A DNA stretch of 40,834 nt from Burkholderiales bacterium (GTDB lineage Bacteria; Pseudomonadota; Gammaproteobacteria; Burkholderiales; Burkholderiaceae_E): assembly GCA_003818495.1 (NCBI GenBank), contig RPRK01000021.1, positions 1 through 40,834 on the forward strand, given 5' to 3'. Numbering within the stretch: position 1 is the stretch's first letter; each line of letters starts with the position of its first letter. Under the pieces are notes generated by a model, which was not told the DNA's origin, did no database searches, and was given only the letters and a program-made list of their open reading frames with translations. Position numbers and translations under genes: made by a program. This document shows, piece by piece, positions 19,207 through 29,890 of this stretch.

Positions 19207-20199
19207 TCAGCCCGGGTGGGACGCCCGCTCGAGCCGGTCGCGCAGCGCGGCCCACTGCGCGCCCGGCGGGGGCGCCTCGACGAGGATGCGCCGCAGTCCG
19301 AGGCGATCGAGGCGCCGCAGGACCTCGTAGAGCGCGGCCTCCCGACCGGCCGCGTCGGATGCCGCGGGCTCCCAGTGCGCGACCGCGTGCCCGGGCCGCG
19401 TGCCCGACCAGACCGCGACGCCGTCCCCGCCGAGCGAGGCGGCACGCGCGTCGATCGCACCGGCGTCGATCAGCTCGACCGGGGTGGCCGGCTGGTAGTG
19501 CGCGGCCAGCGTGCCGGAGGCGCGCGGGGCGTCGTCGTCGCGCTCCGCGACCGGCTCGCCGAGCACCGCCTCGAGCGCGTCCCGCCCGATGCGTCCGGGG
19601 CGCAGCAGCACCGCCCGCCCCCGCGTGAGATCGACGATCGTCGATTCGACCCCGACCTCGGCCGCGCCGCCGTCGAGCACCAGCGGCGCATCGGCGCCGA
19701 GGTCGTCGACGACGTGCTCGGCACGGGTCGGACTGACCCGGCCGAAGCGGTTGGCCGAGGGGGCGGCCACACCGCTGCCGCCGAGCGCCACGAAGCGCTC
19801 CAGGAGCGCGCGCGCGACCGGGTGCGACGGGCAGCGCAGGCCGATGCTCGCCTGTCCGCCGCAGGCCCACGCCGGCGCGGCCGGAGCGCGTGGCAGCACC
19901 AGCGTCAGCGGCCCCGGCCAGAACGCCGCGACCAGCCGCTCGGCGCGCGCATCGAACTGCGCCCAGCGCCGGCCCTGGGCGACATCCGGCACGTGGACGA
20001 TCAGCGGATGCCCGGGAGGACGGCCCTTGGTGGCGTAGATCAGCTCGACCGCGTCGCGCTGCGCCGCGTCGGCGCCCAGCCCGTAGACGGTCTCGGTCGG
20101 CAGCGCGACCAGGCCCCCGGCGAGCAGTACCCGCGCGGCGCGGTCGATCGACGCCTCGGTCGCCGGCTCGACGGTGCCGCCCTGCCCCGCGCGGCTCAC
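19207..20199 (-). CDS. tsaC: L-threonylcarbamoyladenylate synthase (Sua5/YrdC/TsaC)
   Basis: This 330-aa enzyme makes threonylcarbamoyl-AMP from threonine, bicarbonate and ATP for the t6A37 modification of tRNAs. The N-terminal YrdC domain shows [32 protein letters not shown] and [13 protein letters not shown]. Residues beyond about 200 form the extra Sua5 domain, including LRPGRIG and GTLAAHYQP, so it is the long Sua5 type rather than short YrdC. The GTG start at 20197-20199 overlaps the purK stop by 4 nt. The gene is the last of purE-purK-tsaC. Confidence 0.93.
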   Translation of the reverse strand: MSRAGQGGTVEPATEASIDRAARVLLAGGLVALPTETVYGLGADAAQRDAVELIYATKGRPPGHPLIVHVPDVAQGRRWAQFDARAERLVAAFWPGPLTLVLPRAPAAPAWACGGQASIGLRCPSHPVARALLERFVALGGSGVAAPSANRFGRVSPTRAEHVVDDLGADAPLVLDGGAAEVGVESTIVDLTRGRAVLLRPGRIGRDALEAVLGEPVAERDDDAPRASGTLAAHYQPATPVELIDAGAIDARAASLGGDGVAVWSGTRPGHAVAHWEPAASDAAGREAALYEVLRRLDRLGLRRILVEAPPPGAQWAALRDRLERASHPG

Positions 20200-21364
20200 C
20201 GCGCGATGCCCAGGTCCTGCTCGATCGCGGCCGCGATGGCGATCGCCTCGGCGGCGGTCTCGCCGACCACCGTCACGTGGCCCATCTTGCGGCCCGGCCG
20301 CGCGTCGGCCTTGCCGTACAGATGCAGCCGCGCCTGCGGCCGCCGCAGCACCGCCGCCCAGTCGGGCTCGGTCGGGTGCGCCGCGCCGCGGAACCAGACG
20401 TCGCCGAGCAGGTTGACCATCACCGCGGGCGAGTGCTGCCGCACGCTGCCGAGCGGCAGCCCGGCGAGCACGCGCGCCTGCTGCTCGAACTGGCTGGTCA
20501 GGCAGGCGTCGATCGTCCAGTGCCCGGAGTTGTGCGGCCGCGGGGCGAGCTCGTTGACCACCAGGCGCCCGTCGTCGAGCACGAAGAACTCGACGCAGAG
20601 CACGCCGACGTAGTCGAGCGCCGCGGCGATCGAGAGCGCCGCTTCGGTGGCGCGGGCAGCGAGCCCCGCGTCGACACGAGCGGGCACGGTCGACAGCGCC
20701 AGGATGCCGCCGCGATGCTCGTTCTCGGCGATCGGCCAGGCGCGGGCCTCGCCGTCGAAGCCGCGCGCCACCAGCACGGAGACCTCGAGCGCGAGCGGCA
20801 GGCGCTGCTCGAGCACGCAGGGCACCCCGCCCATCGCCCGGAATGCCTCGAGCGCGGCGTCACGGTCGGCGACCCGTGCCTGCCCCTTGCCGTCGTAGCC
20901 GAGCCGCGCGGCCTTCAGGATGCCCGGGAACAGCGCCGCGTCGGCCTCGCGCAGGTCGGCCTCGGCGAGCACCGCCCGGTACGGCGCGACCTCGATCCCG
21001 GCCCTCTGCACGAAGGCCTTCTCCGCGATCCGGTCCTGCGCGATGGCGACCGCCGAGGCGCGCGGGGCGACGACGAGGTCGCGGGCCAGCCGCTCGAGCG
21101 CCTGCGCGGGCACGTTCTCGAACTCGGTGGTGGCCGCACGGCAGGTCCGCGCAAGCTCGTCGAGTGCGGCGGCATCCAGATAGTCGGCGCGCAGGTGGCG
21201 ATCGGCGACGCTGCCGGCCGGGCTGTCGGTGCCCGGATCGAGCACGCAGACCTTGTAGCCCAGGCTCTGCGCGGCGAAGCAGAACATGCGGCCGAGCTGG
21301 CCGCCGCCGAGCAGGCCGAGCCAGGCGCCCGGAGGCAGGGGCGGCACGGGGCGGTGCACGCGGG

Positions 21365-21368
<4 letters not shown>
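20196..21368 (-). CDS. purK: N5-carboxyaminoimidazole ribonucleotide synthase PurK
   Basis: PurK uses ATP and bicarbonate to convert AIR to N5-CAIR in purine biosynthesis. It is an ATP-grasp protein: [11 protein letters not shown] for the N-terminal fold, ATTEFENVP, the glycine-rich [33 protein letters not shown] with metal-binding residues, and a C-terminal [18 protein letters not shown]. The longest frame opens with TTG at 21366-21368, overlapping the purE stop; a GTG at 21357-21359 ([11 protein letters not shown]) has AGGG about 10 nt upstream and may be the real start, giving 387 aa. It is followed by tsaC with a 4-nt overlap. Confidence 0.93.
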
Positions 21369-21862
<494 letters not shown>

Positions 21863-21991
21863 CGGTCGCTCCATCGAAAGCGCGAGTTTAGCCGGTCGAC
21901 CGCCGACCCCCTGTCAGGAACCCGGCGTCCGCACCGACCACGAACCCATCGGTCACATCTTGACCGGTAAGTTCAACAAACCGGAGTTTCC

Positions 21992-22468
21992 ATGATCAAG
22001 CCCTTCACCTCGATCAAGCTCGCCGCGGCCGCCCTCACGCTGGTCGCCGGCCAGGCCGCCTACGCGGCTCAGGACATCGTCGACACCGCCGTCGGCGCGG
22101 GCCAGTTCACCACCCTCGTCGCCGCGGTCAAGGCCGCTGGCCTCGTCGAGACGCTCAAGGGCCCCGGCCCGTTCACCGTGTTCGCGCCCACCGATGCAGC
22201 GTTCGCCAAGCTGCCCGCGGGGACCGTCGATGGCCTGCTGAAGGACCCGGCCAAGCTGCGCGCGATCCTGACCTACCACGTCGTCGCGGGCAAGGTGATG
22301 GCCAAGGACGTCAAGACCGGCGAGGCGAAGACGGTCAACGGCCAGACGGTCGCGCTCAAGGCCGAAGGCGGCAAGGTGATGGTCAACGGCGCGAACGTGG
22401 TGATGGCCGACGTGGCCGCCACCAACGGCGTGATCCACGCGATCGACGCGGTGATCCTGCCGAAGTGA
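21992..22468 (+). CDS. Secreted single-domain fasciclin (FAS1) protein
   Basis: This 158-aa protein consists of a Sec signal peptide (cut near AYA-AQD, residue 25) and one FAS1 domain. The H1 motif [17 protein letters not shown], the YHVV motif ([10 protein letters not shown]) and the closing [13 protein letters not shown] are all intact. Family members act in cell-surface adhesion or in the periplasm; the role of single-domain bacterial forms is poorly known. GGAG lies 6 nt before the ATG. It sits between purC and purE on the opposite strand and looks like an insertion into a purine gene block. Confidence 0.93.
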   Translation: MIKPFTSIKLAAAALTLVAGQAAYAAQDIVDTAVGAGQFTTLVAAVKAAGLVETLKGPGPFTVFAPTDAAFAKLPAGTVDGLLKDPAKLRAILTYHVVAGKVMAKDVKTGEAKTVNGQTVALKAEGGKVMVNGANVVMADVAATNGVIHAIDAVILPK

Positions 22469-22521
22469 TCGCGACGGCGTGCCGTGCGGGGTGGCCCACC
22501 TCGCCGGCGCGCCGGTCGATC

Positions 22522-22553
22522 GGCAGCGGCGCCGTTCCCGCGGCGCCGCTGCC
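22522..22553. terminator. Strong hairpin between convergent FAS1 gene and purC
   Basis: A 13-bp perfect stem (22522-22534 with 22541-22553) closes a 6-nt loop. It lies between two convergent genes and touches the purC stop, so it could terminate both transcripts. There is no long U-tract on either strand. Confidence 0.55.
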
Positions 22554-22554
22554 T

Positions 22555-23451
22555 TCAGTCGAGCGTCAGGCCCGTCAGGCGGTGCAGCGCCTCGCGGTAC
22601 TTGGATGCGGTCCGTTCGATGACTTCGGGCGGCAGCGGCGGCGGCGGCGGCGTCTTGGCCCAGCCGGTCAGCGTTTCGAGATAGTCCCGCACGTACTGCT
22701 TGTCGAAGCTCGGCGGCGAGGTCCCGACCGCATACGAATCGGCCGGCCAGAACCGAGAGGAGTCGGCGGTCAGCACCTCGTCCATCAGGTGCAGCGTGCC
22801 GGCGTCGTCGAGGCCGAACTCGAACTTGGTGTCGGCGATGATGATGCCGCGCGTCGCCGCGTACTCGGACGCACGCCGATAGAGCTCGAGCGAGATCTCG
22901 CGGATCCGCTCGGCGAGCGGCGCGCCGACGGTGGCGACCACGTCGGCGAACGAGATGTTCTCGTCGTGCTCGCCCATCTCGGCCTTGGCCGCGGGCGTGA
23001 AGATCGGCTCGGGCAGCTTCTCGGCCATCCGCAGGCCCGTCGGCAGCGCGATGCCGCAGACCGCGCCGCTCGCCTGGTAGTCCTTCCAGCCGGAGCCGAT
23101 CAGGTAGCCGCGCACCACCGCCTCGACCGGGATGGGCTTCAGGCGCTTGACCACCATCGAACGGCCCGCGACCTGCGCGGCCTCGGCGGGCGCGACCACC
23201 GACTCGGGCGCGATGCCGGTCAGGTGGTTCGGCACGACGTCGGCGAGCCGGTCGAACCAGAACAGCGCCATGCGGTTCAGCACCCGGCCCTTGTCGGGGA
23301 TGGGCTCGGCCATCACGACGTCGAACGCCGAGAGCCGGTCGCTGGTCACGATCAGCAGCTTGTCGTCGCCGACGGCGTAGTTGTCGCGGACCTTGCCGCG
23401 CGACAGCAGCGGCAGCGAGCGCAGGTCGCTCTGGTGGAGGGCACGGGCCAT
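22555..23451 (-). CDS. purC: SAICAR synthetase PurC
   Basis: PurC (298 aa) joins CAIR and aspartate with ATP to give SAICAR in purine biosynthesis. Motifs include [49 protein letters not shown] and [32 protein letters not shown]. It is the long bacterial type found in proteobacteria, with a Pro-rich [11 protein letters not shown] near the end. The ATG at 23449-23451 opens at [10 protein letters not shown]; the ribosome-binding site is weak (GGA, 7 nt upstream). It is divergent from the serine hydrolase, with a 66-bp gap. Confidence 0.96.
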   Translation of the reverse strand: MARALHQSDLRSLPLLSRGKVRDNYAVGDDKLLIVTSDRLSAFDVVMAEPIPDKGRVLNRMALFWFDRLADVVPNHLTGIAPESVVAPAEAAQVAGRSMVVKRLKPIPVEAVVRGYLIGSGWKDYQASGAVCGIALPTGLRMAEKLPEPIFTPAAKAEMGEHDENISFADVVATVGAPLAERIREISLELYRRASEYAATRGIIIADTKFEFGLDDAGTLHLMDEVLTADSSRFWPADSYAVGTSPPSFDKQYVRDYLETLTGWAKTPPPPPLPPEVIERTASKYREALHRLTGLTLD

Positions 23452-23517
23452 GGTCGATCCGGAGAGGCGTGAAGGCGGCATTGTGCCCGACCCGACCGTC
23501 CGGTTTACGATCGGGGG

Positions 23518-24648
23518 ATGGACACCTTCCCCCTGCCCGCCGGCGACCTCGCGTCCTCCGGCCTTCGCACCGACCGGCTCGAGCGGCTGGCCGGCTTCAT
23601 CGATTCGCAGATCGCCGAGGGCCGCTATCCCGGCGCGCAGATCGCGATCGCCCGCCATGGCCGCCTGCTGCTCGAGCGCACCGTCGGCGATGCGCGCCTG
23701 CTGCCCGAGCGCGTGCCGGCGCGGCCCGACACGCTGTGGCTGCTGTACTCGAACACGAAGGTGCTGATGGCGACCGCGCTGTGGCGGCTCGCCGAGGACG
23801 GGCTCTTCTCGTTCGACGACCGCGTCTCCGACCACGTTCCCGACTTCGCGAAGCACGGCAAGCGCGACATCACGATCCTTCAGGTGATCACCCACCAGGG
23901 CGGATTCCCGAACGCGCAGATCTCGCGCGAAGGCTGGCTCGACCGCGAGGCGCGGCTGCGCTCGGTCTGCGAGTTCACGCTCGAGTGGACGCCCGGCACG
24001 CGCATCGAGTACCACGCGCTGTCGGCGCACTGGGTGCTCGCCGCGCTGATCGAGCGGCTCACCGGCCGCGACTTCCGCGAGCAGGTGCGCGCCTCGGTGA
24101 TCGAGCCGCTCGGGCTCGGCCGCGACCTGTACATGGGCCTGCCGCCGTCGGAGGACGCGCGCGTCTCCGACATGCACGAGCCGGGCGCCGACGGCGGCCA
24201 GTCGCTGCGCGCCGACAGCAACAACGAGACCTGGCGGCGTGCCTGCGCGCCCGGCGGCGGCGCCTACGGCACCGCCCGCGGGATGGCGGCGCTCTACCAG
24301 ATGATGCTCGCGGGGGGCACGCTCGGCGGCGTGCGCCTGCTCTCGCCCCGCACCCTCGCCTTCGCGATCCGCAACCACACCGGCGACCGGCTCGACCACT
24401 ACATGGGCATGCCGATGCACCGCGGCCTCGGCCCGCACCTGCGCGGCACGACGACCACGATCCGCGGTCTCGGCTCGCACGCCTCGCCCGGTACCTTCGG
24501 GCACGGCGGCGTCGGCTCGTCGTACTGCTGGGCGGATCCGGAGTCGGGCGTGTCCTTCGCCTACCTCACCAACAGCCGCGTGCCCGATCCGTGGCATTCG
24601 GTGCGGCTCGATCGGGTCAGCAACCTGGTGCACGCGGCGATCGTCTGA
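23518..24648 (+). CDS. Serine hydrolase of the beta-lactamase/esterase (class C) family
   Basis: This 376-aa protein has the penicillin-binding fold used by class C beta-lactamases and EstB-type esterases. The catalytic S78-x-x-K81 is in LYSNTKVL. The second motif is Y165-H-A rather than the classical Y-x-N. The third is HGGVGSS in the C-terminal part. No signal peptide is present, which argues against a periplasmic beta-lactamase and for a cytoplasmic esterase or peptidase. It lies on the plus strand between purC and the BtuF-like gene. The substrate is unknown. Confidence 0.88.
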   Translation: MDTFPLPAGDLASSGLRTDRLERLAGFIDSQIAEGRYPGAQIAIARHGRLLLERTVGDARLLPERVPARPDTLWLLYSNTKVLMATALWRLAEDGLFSFDDRVSDHVPDFAKHGKRDITILQVITHQGGFPNAQISREGWLDREARLRSVCEFTLEWTPGTRIEYHALSAHWVLAALIERLTGRDFREQVRASVIEPLGLGRDLYMGLPPSEDARVSDMHEPGADGGQSLRADSNNETWRRACAPGGGAYGTARGMAALYQMMLAGGTLGGVRLLSPRTLAFAIRNHTGDRLDHYMGMPMHRGLGPHLRGTTTTIRGLGSHASPGTFGHGGVGSSYCWADPESGVSFAYLTNSRVPDPWHSVRLDRVSNLVHAAIV

Positions 24649-24690
24649 GCGGCGCGCCGCGACCGCGGTCGCCGCGCACGCCGCGCCCGA

Positions 24691-25515
24691 TCATCCCTGC
24701 GTCCGCCCCTCGGCCCAGTCGCGCACGATCCGCTCGAGCCGCGCCAGGCCGTCGGTCAGCGCCGCCGGCCCGGGCTGCAGGATCTCGGGCGACTTCACCT
24801 CGTGCAGGGCGCCATCGCGCACCGCCGGCACGTCCTGCCAGCCGGCGCGCGTGCGCACCTGCTCGGGCCTGAACTTCTTGCCGCACCAGGAGCCGACGAT
24901 CACGTCCGGCGCACGGCGCACGACCTCCATCGGATCCTCGATGATCCGCCCGCGCGCAGCGGCCGAGCACGCCTGGTCGGCGAACACGTCCTCGCCGCCC
25001 GCGATGCCGATCAGCTCCGAGACCCAGCCGATGCCGCAGATCGGCGGTTCGTCCCATTCCTCGAAGTAGACGCGCGGACGGCGGGGCAGCGTGGCCGCGC
25101 GGGCCGCGGTGGCCTCGAGGTTCGCGCGCAGCGCGGCGATCAGCGCCTCGGCCTTCCCGGGCACGCCGACCAGGTCACCGACGGTGCGGACCATCCGCAG
25201 GATGCCGTCGATCGAGCGCTGGTTGAACACATGGACCGAGAGCCCCGCACGCGCGAGCGCCGCGACGATGTCGGCCTGCATGTCGGAGAACGCGAGCACC
25301 AGGTCGGGCTCGAGTTCGAGGATCCGGTCGAGCTTCGCGGAGGTGAACGCCGAGACGCGGGGCTTGTCGCGCCGGGCCTCGGGCGGGCGCACCGTGTAGC
25401 CGGAGATGCCGACGATGCGGTCCTGCTCGCCGAGCAGGTACAGCGTCTCGGTCGTCTCCTCGGTCAGGCAGACGATGCGCGAGGGCCGCGCATCGCGCGC
25501 GACGCCGACGTTCAC
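24691..25515 (-). CDS. BtuF/FepB-like periplasmic-binding-fold protein lacking a signal peptide
   Basis: This 274-aa protein has the class III binding-protein fold (PF01497) used for cobalamin and siderophores: SRIVCLTEETTETLYLLG near the N-terminus, LDRILELEPDLVLAFSDMQ, VHVFNQRSIDGILRMVRTVG and the mid-region YFEEWDEPPICG. There is no signal peptide even with the GTG start at 25513-25515, and no permease or ATPase is adjacent. It may be a cytoplasmic corrinoid- or metal-binding protein. The ribosome-binding site is weak. It is 40 nt downstream of hyi on the same strand, so the two may be co-transcribed. Confidence 0.82.
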   Translation of the reverse strand: MNVGVARDARPSRIVCLTEETTETLYLLGEQDRIVGISGYTVRPPEARRDKPRVSAFTSAKLDRILELEPDLVLAFSDMQADIVAALARAGLSVHVFNQRSIDGILRMVRTVGDLVGVPGKAEALIAALRANLEATAARAATLPRRPRVYFEEWDEPPICGIGWVSELIGIAGGEDVFADQACSAAARGRIIEDPMEVVRRAPDVIVGSWCGKKFRPEQVRTRAGWQDVPAVRDGALHEVKSPEILQPGPAALTDGLARLERIVRDWAEGRTQG

Positions 25516-25555
25516 CGCGAACTCACCGGGACCTCGGCGACGCGTCGCCGCGACC

Positions 25556-26338
25556 TCACCGGTACGGCGCGAACCAGCCGAGCCCGGCGGAGGTGCCGGC
25601 GCGCGGCCGGTACTCGCAGCCGATCCAGCCGTCCCAGCCCAGTTCGTCGAGCAGCGCGAACAGGTACGGATGGTTGACCTCGCCCAGGTCCGGCTCGTGT
25701 CGCAGCGGCACGCCGGCGATCTGGAAGTGGCCGACGCGGCCGGTGGGCAGGTACTGGCGGATCTTCATGGCGAGGTCGCCCTCGACGATCTGGCAGTGGT
25801 AGAGGTCCATCTGGACCTTCAGGTTGGGCGCGCCGACCTCGGCGATGACGGCGTGCGCATCGGCCTGGGTGTTGAGGAAGAAGCCCGGGATGTCCCGGGT
25901 GTTGATCGGCTCGATCAGCAGGTCCAGGCCGGCGTCCGCGCAGCGGCGCGCCGCTTCGCGCAGGTTCTTCACGTAGACCGCGCGACGCTCGGCGCGGTCC
26001 GCGCCGGCCGGCAGGAGCCCGGCCATCGCATGCAGCCGCGGGCATTTCAGCGCGCGGGCGTAGCCGATCGCACGGTCCACGCCCTCGAGGAACTCGCGCT
26101 CGCGACCGGGCAGCGAGGCGAGGCCGCGCTCGCCGGCGTCGAAGTCGCCGGGCCAGGTGTTGAACAGTGCCTGCTGCAGGCCGTGGCGCTCGAGTTCGGC
26201 GGCGATGGCGCCGGCCTCGAAGGCGTACGGGAACAGGAACTCGACCCCCTTGAACCCGTCCTTCGCGGCCGCGCCGAAGCGCTCGAGGAACGGGACCTCG
26301 GTGTACATCATCGACAGGTTGGCGGCGAAACGCGGCAT
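25556..26338 (-). CDS. hyi: Hydroxypyruvate isomerase family protein (Hyi/OtnI)
   Basis: This 260-aa TIM-barrel protein of the xylose-isomerase-like AP-endonuclease-2 family opens with [20 protein letters not shown], typical of Hyi. Metal and catalytic residues fit [29 protein letters not shown] and GHFQIAG, and the C-terminus has [11 protein letters not shown]. Relatives interconvert hydroxypyruvate and tartronate semialdehyde or isomerise 2-oxo-tetronate. I chose the ATG at 26336-26338, with GAGGAGGAG about 6 nt upstream. No glyoxylate carboligase or tartronate reductase gene is nearby, so the pathway cannot be read from context. It is divergent from the carboxyltransferase gene. Confidence 0.9.
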   Translation of the reverse strand: MPRFAANLSMMYTEVPFLERFGAAAKDGFKGVEFLFPYAFEAGAIAAELERHGLQQALFNTWPGDFDAGERGLASLPGREREFLEGVDRAIGYARALKCPRLHAMAGLLPAGADRAERRAVYVKNLREAARRCADAGLDLLIEPINTRDIPGFFLNTQADAHAVIAEVGAPNLKVQMDLYHCQIVEGDLAMKIRQYLPTGRVGHFQIAGVPLRHEPDLGEVNHPYLFALLDELGWDGWIGCEYRPRAGTSAGLGWFAPYR

Positions 26339-26451
26339 GGAATCTCCTCCTCGGGCCGAGAGGGTACCGCAGGCTATGATCGTCGCCCAACGACGACCGA
26401 CCATCGACACCCACTGCAACGCCCACGACAACGCGGGGGAGACACCGATCC

Positions 26452-28008
26452 ATGAGCTGGCAACCCGAACTCGACGAGATCGAACGGCGCAGGCGGATCG
26501 CCGCCGGCCATGGCGGCCCCGACAAGGTGGCGAAGCATCGCGCGCAGGGCCGCCAGCCGGTGCGCGAGCGCATCGATGCGATCCTCGACGCCGGCAGCTT
26601 CGACGAGGTCGGCTCGGTGTCCGGCTTCCCCGAGTACGACGCCGAGGGACGTCTCGTGTCCTTCCTGCCGGCGAACCTGATCTGCGGTCGGGGCACGGTC
26701 GAGGGCCGGCCGGTGTTCGTCACCGGTGACGACTTCACCGTGCGCGGCGGCGCCAACGACGGCGGCGTGCGCGAGAAGTTCGCGTTCGCGGAGACCCAGG
26801 CGTCGCGCTGGCGCGTGCCGCTCGTGCGACTGGTCGACGGCACCGGCGGCGGCGGCTCGGTCAAGCACCTCGAGACCATGGGCCGCACCTACCTGCCCGA
26901 CGTGGAGGTGTTCACCGAGGTGCTCGATGCCCTCAACGAAGTGCCGGTGGTGGCGCTCGGCCTGGGTTCGGTCGCGGGCATGGGCGCGGCCCGCGTCTGC
27001 GCGAGCCACTACTCGCTGATGGTGCGCGGCTCCTCGCAGCTCTTCGCCGCCGGCCCGCCGGTGGTCGAGCGCGCCTTCGGCGAGCCGATCGACAAGGAGA
27101 CGCTGGGCGGCGCCGCGATCCACGCGAAGGCCGGCACCATCGACGACGCGGTCGACAGCGAGGCCGAGGCCTTCGAGCGCGCGCGGCGCTTCCTGTCCTA
27201 CCTGCCCTCGTCGGTGCACGACGTGGCGCCGCGCGCGCCGGTCGGTGCCGACGACCCGCCGACGCGCCGCGAGGAGCGGCTCCTGTCGGCGGTGCCGCGC
27301 GACGCGCGTCGGGTCTACAAGATGCGCACCATCGTCGAGGACGTCGTCGACCGCGGCTCCTTCATGGAGATCGGCCGCGAATGGGGCCGCTCGGTGATCA
27401 CCGGCCTGGCGCGGCTCGACGGCTGGCCGGTCGCCGTGCTCGCGAGCGATCCCTATCACTACGGCGGCGCGTGGACATCCGAGGCCTGCCGCAAGGCCAT
27501 CCGACACGTCGACCTCGCGCAGACCTTCCACCTGCCGGTCGTGCACTTCGTCGACATCCCCGGCTTCCTGATCGGCCCCGACGCCGAGCGCGGCGGCGTG
27601 ATGCGCGACGGCTCGCGCGCGCTCGCCGCCGTCCGCCAGAGCACGGTGCCGTGGTGCGCGGTGATGGTCCGCAAGGCCTTCGGCATGGCCGCGCTCGCGC
27701 AGCGCAACGGCTCGCCGGCCTTCACGCGCATCGCCTGGCCGAGCGCGCAGTGGGGCTCGCTGCCGATCGCCGGCGGCGTGGCCGCCGCCTACCGCGCGGT
27801 CATCGAGGCCGCGCCCGACCCGGCGGCGGCGCGGGCCGAGATCGAGGGCCGTCTCGAGAAGCTGCAGGACCCGCTGCGCACCGCCGAGGCGTTCGGCGTG
27901 GAGGAGATCGTCGATCCACGCGACACGCGCGCGCACCTGTGCCGGTTCGCGAATCTAGCGGCGCCGCTGCGTGCGGCGGGGCGGCCGCGCTTCGGGTATC
28001 GGCCCTAG
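26452..28008 (+). CDS. Orphan acyl-CoA carboxylase carboxyltransferase (beta) subunit
   Basis: This 518-aa protein is the carboxyltransferase component of a biotin-dependent acyl-CoA carboxylase (AccD/PccB-like). It has both crotonase-like halves: the first with [34 protein letters not shown] and [20 protein letters not shown], the second with [25 protein letters not shown] and MVRKAFGMA. No biotin carboxylase, biotin carrier or CoA-ligase gene lies nearby, so its partners must be encoded elsewhere, or it may act without biotin as in a decarboxylase complex. GGGGAG lies about 10 nt before the ATG. The stop is 3 nt from the convergent neighbour's stop. Confidence 0.88.
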   Translation: MSWQPELDEIERRRRIAAGHGGPDKVAKHRAQGRQPVRERIDAILDAGSFDEVGSVSGFPEYDAEGRLVSFLPANLICGRGTVEGRPVFVTGDDFTVRGGANDGGVREKFAFAETQASRWRVPLVRLVDGTGGGGSVKHLETMGRTYLPDVEVFTEVLDALNEVPVVALGLGSVAGMGAARVCASHYSLMVRGSSQLFAAGPPVVERAFGEPIDKETLGGAAIHAKAGTIDDAVDSEAEAFERARRFLSYLPSSVHDVAPRAPVGADDPPTRREERLLSAVPRDARRVYKMRTIVEDVVDRGSFMEIGREWGRSVITGLARLDGWPVAVLASDPYHYGGAWTSEACRKAIRHVDLAQTFHLPVVHFVDIPGFLIGPDAERGGVMRDGSRALAAVRQSTVPWCAVMVRKAFGMAALAQRNGSPAFTRIAWPSAQWGSLPIAGGVAAAYRAVIEAAPDPAAARAEIEGRLEKLQDPLRTAEAFGVEEIVDPRDTRAHLCRFANLAAPLRAAGRPRFGYRP

Positions 28009-28011
28009 GCG

Positions 28012-28653
28012 TCAGCAGGTCGCCATCGCCCCCGTGCGCAGGCACGGACGACCGCCCGGCCCGATCAGCACGCCGTCCCCCCCGGACGGCATCGCGCGCC
28101 CGTTCGCATCGAAGCAGCCGGCCGGACCGCAGGTCGGCAGCGCGATCGGCGGCCCGCCGGGCTCGCCGGCCTGGGGAATGGCGATGCGCGGCGGCGGCGG
28201 CATCGACAGCACCGGGGGGGCGTCGGGCTGGATGCGCGGCGTCGGCTGCGGCGACGGCGCGAGGCCGCCGCGCAGCCGGCGGGCGTCGCGCTCGCGCTCG
28301 CCTTGGCGGCGCAGGGCTTCGGCCTGCGCGGGCTCGATCTCGCGCGGCTCGCCGAGCGGCGCCGGCAGCGTGCCGGGCGCGCCCGCCTGCGGACGGGCCG
28401 CGGGCGGCATGTCGCGCGCGCGCCGCTCGGCATCGCGGCGCAGGTGGTCCGCGCCCTGCCCGTCCGTCCAGGGCACCGCTGCCGGTCGCAGGCCCTCGGG
28501 CGTGGCAGCCGGACGAGGCGGATCGAACAGACCCCGTGCGGCATCGGCCGGCGAAGGCTGCGCTCGAGCGCACGGCATGCCGAGCACGACCAGCCCGACC
28601 GCGCTCGCGAGCGCGACGCGCCCCCTCCAGCCCGACCGCGTGCGCCCCGGCAT
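28012..28653 (-). CDS. Secreted proline-rich protein with four-cysteine C-terminal tail, unknown function
   Basis: I do not recognise this 213-aa protein. It has a signal peptide (basic RTRSGWRGR, hydrophobic core, likely cut at ARA-QPS near residue 31). The middle is rich in Pro, Ala and Arg with an EAQ/R-rich stretch at about 105-130, and looks disordered. The last 45 residues are Gly-rich and carry a C-x4-C-x23-C-x8-C pattern that could make two disulphides in the periplasm or outside. The ATG at 28651-28653 follows the P450 stop by 1 nt (TGA-G-ATG), so it is translated with the P450. Codon use resembles the neighbours. Confidence 0.75.
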   Translation of the reverse strand: MPGRTRSGWRGRVALASAVGLVVLGMPCARAQPSPADAARGLFDPPRPAATPEGLRPAAVPWTDGQGADHLRRDAERRARDMPPAARPQAGAPGTLPAPLGEPREIEPAQAEALRRQGERERDARRLRGGLAPSPQPTPRIQPDAPPVLSMPPPPRIAIPQAGEPGGPPIALPTCGPAGCFDANGRAMPSGGDGVLIGPGGRPCLRTGAMATC

Positions 28654-28654
28654 C

Positions 28655-29890
28655 TCAGCCGCCGAGCCTCGCCGGCAGCGTCGTGAACCCGCGGAAGCGG
28701 ATCCGCCGGTCGCGCGTCGGCGGATCGCCGGGCTCGAGGCTCGGGAAGCGCGCGAGCAGCCGGCCGACCGCGATCCGCCCCTCCATGCGCGCGACGTTCA
28801 TCCCCGCGCACGCGTGCTCGCCGTGTCCGAAGGCCAGCTGCCGGTTGGGCCTGCGGCCGACGTCGAAGCGCTCGGCGTCCGGAAACGGCGCCGGGTCACG
28901 GTTGGCGGCGCCGATGCACAGCGTGACGAAGGTGCCTTCGCCGAACGTCCGCCCGCCGATGTCGCTGGCCGCGGTCAGCATCCGGTTGTTGAGCTGCAGC
29001 GGACTCTCCCAGCGCAGCATCTCCTCGATCGCGGCCGGCAGCAGCGACGGATCCTCGCGCAGGCGCCGCTGCTCGTCCGGGAAGCGCATCAGCGCGTGCA
29101 GACCGTTGCCCAGCAGGTTGGTGGTGGTCTCGTGGCCGGCGTTCAGCAGGAAGATGCAGTTGTGCAGCAGCTCGCGCTCGGTGAGCCGCTCGCCCCCGAC
29201 CTCGCCCTGGATCAGCCGGGTCAGCACGTCCTCGTCGGCATCGAGCGGATGGGCGCGCCGATGGGCGACGAGGTCCCTCAGATAGGCCAGGAAGTCCGTC
29301 ACCGCGCGATTGCCGGCATCGAGCATCGCCTGCGTCGGCCGGGGCTCGAGCGCGGCGAGGATCGCCAGCGACCAGCCGCGCAGCGGCGCGCGGTCCTCGC
29401 GCGGGAACGACAGCAGGTTGCCGATCACCTCGACCGGGATGGCCGCCGCGAAGTCCTCGATCAGATCGACCTGCGCGCCGCCGGCGGCGCGCCCGGCCAT
29501 CGCCTCGAGCAGCGTGTCGACCAGCGCGAGCACGCCCGGCTCCATCCGCACGATCGCCCGCTGGTTCACCGCGCCGAGCATCAGGCGCCGCACCCGCGTG
29601 TGCGAGGGCGGATCGTTGAAGACGAGGCTGCTGGTGTGATGCTCGAAGAGCGGCGTGTCGCCGTACTTCGGGGCGAACTCGCGCTGCTTGTCGGAGCTGA
29701 CCGAGGCGCTTCGGTACAGGGCCGCGACGTCGTCGTAGCGGGTCAGGAACACCGCGCCCGAATCGAGCACGCGCACGGGATCGTGCTCGCGCAGCGCACG
29801 GTAGGTCGGATACGGGTCGTCGTAGAACGACTCGGACGGCGAGGACAGCTGGAACGTGCGGGCCAGCTCGGCTGCGGACGGTGTCTCCAT
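28655..29890 (-). CDS. Cytochrome P450
   Basis: This 411-aa soluble bacterial P450 has all the key motifs: the oxygen-binding I-helix AGHETT (251-256), the K-helix E290-x-x-R293, and the haem loop FGHGEHACAG with the ligand C361. There is no membrane anchor. No ferredoxin or reductase gene is next to it, so redox partners must come from elsewhere. The substrate is unknown; nothing in the surrounding genes forms an obvious biosynthetic or degradative pathway. The gene is co-translated with the secreted Pro-rich protein downstream. The ATG at 29888-29890 opens at METPSAAEL. Confidence 0.94.
   Translation of the reverse strand: METPSAAELARTFQLSSPSESFYDDPYPTYRALREHDPVRVLDSGAVFLTRYDDVAALYRSASVSSDKQREFAPKYGDTPLFEHHTSSLVFNDPPSHTRVRRLMLGAVNQRAIVRMEPGVLALVDTLLEAMAGRAAGGAQVDLIEDFAAAIPVEVIGNLLSFPREDRAPLRGWSLAILAALEPRPTQAMLDAGNRAVTDFLAYLRDLVAHRRAHPLDADEDVLTRLIQGEVGGERLTERELLHNCIFLLNAGHETTTNLLGNGLHALMRFPDEQRRLREDPSLLPAAIEEMLRWESPLQLNNRMLTAASDIGGRTFGEGTFVTLCIGAANRDPAPFPDAERFDVGRRPNRQLAFGHGEHACAGMNVARMEGRIAVGRLLARFPSLEPGDPPTRDRRIRFRGFTTLPARLGG

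Noticed and set aside
23518-24648. Antibiotic-resistance beta-lactamase
   Set aside because: The SxxK fold is present, but there is no signal peptide and the YxN motif is replaced by YHA, which fits an esterase-type relative better.
24659-24672. 14-bp palindrome GCGACCGCGGTCGC between the serine hydrolase and BtuF-like genes
   Set aside because: Alternating GC sequence gives such palindromes easily, and there is no U-tract or known operator likeness.
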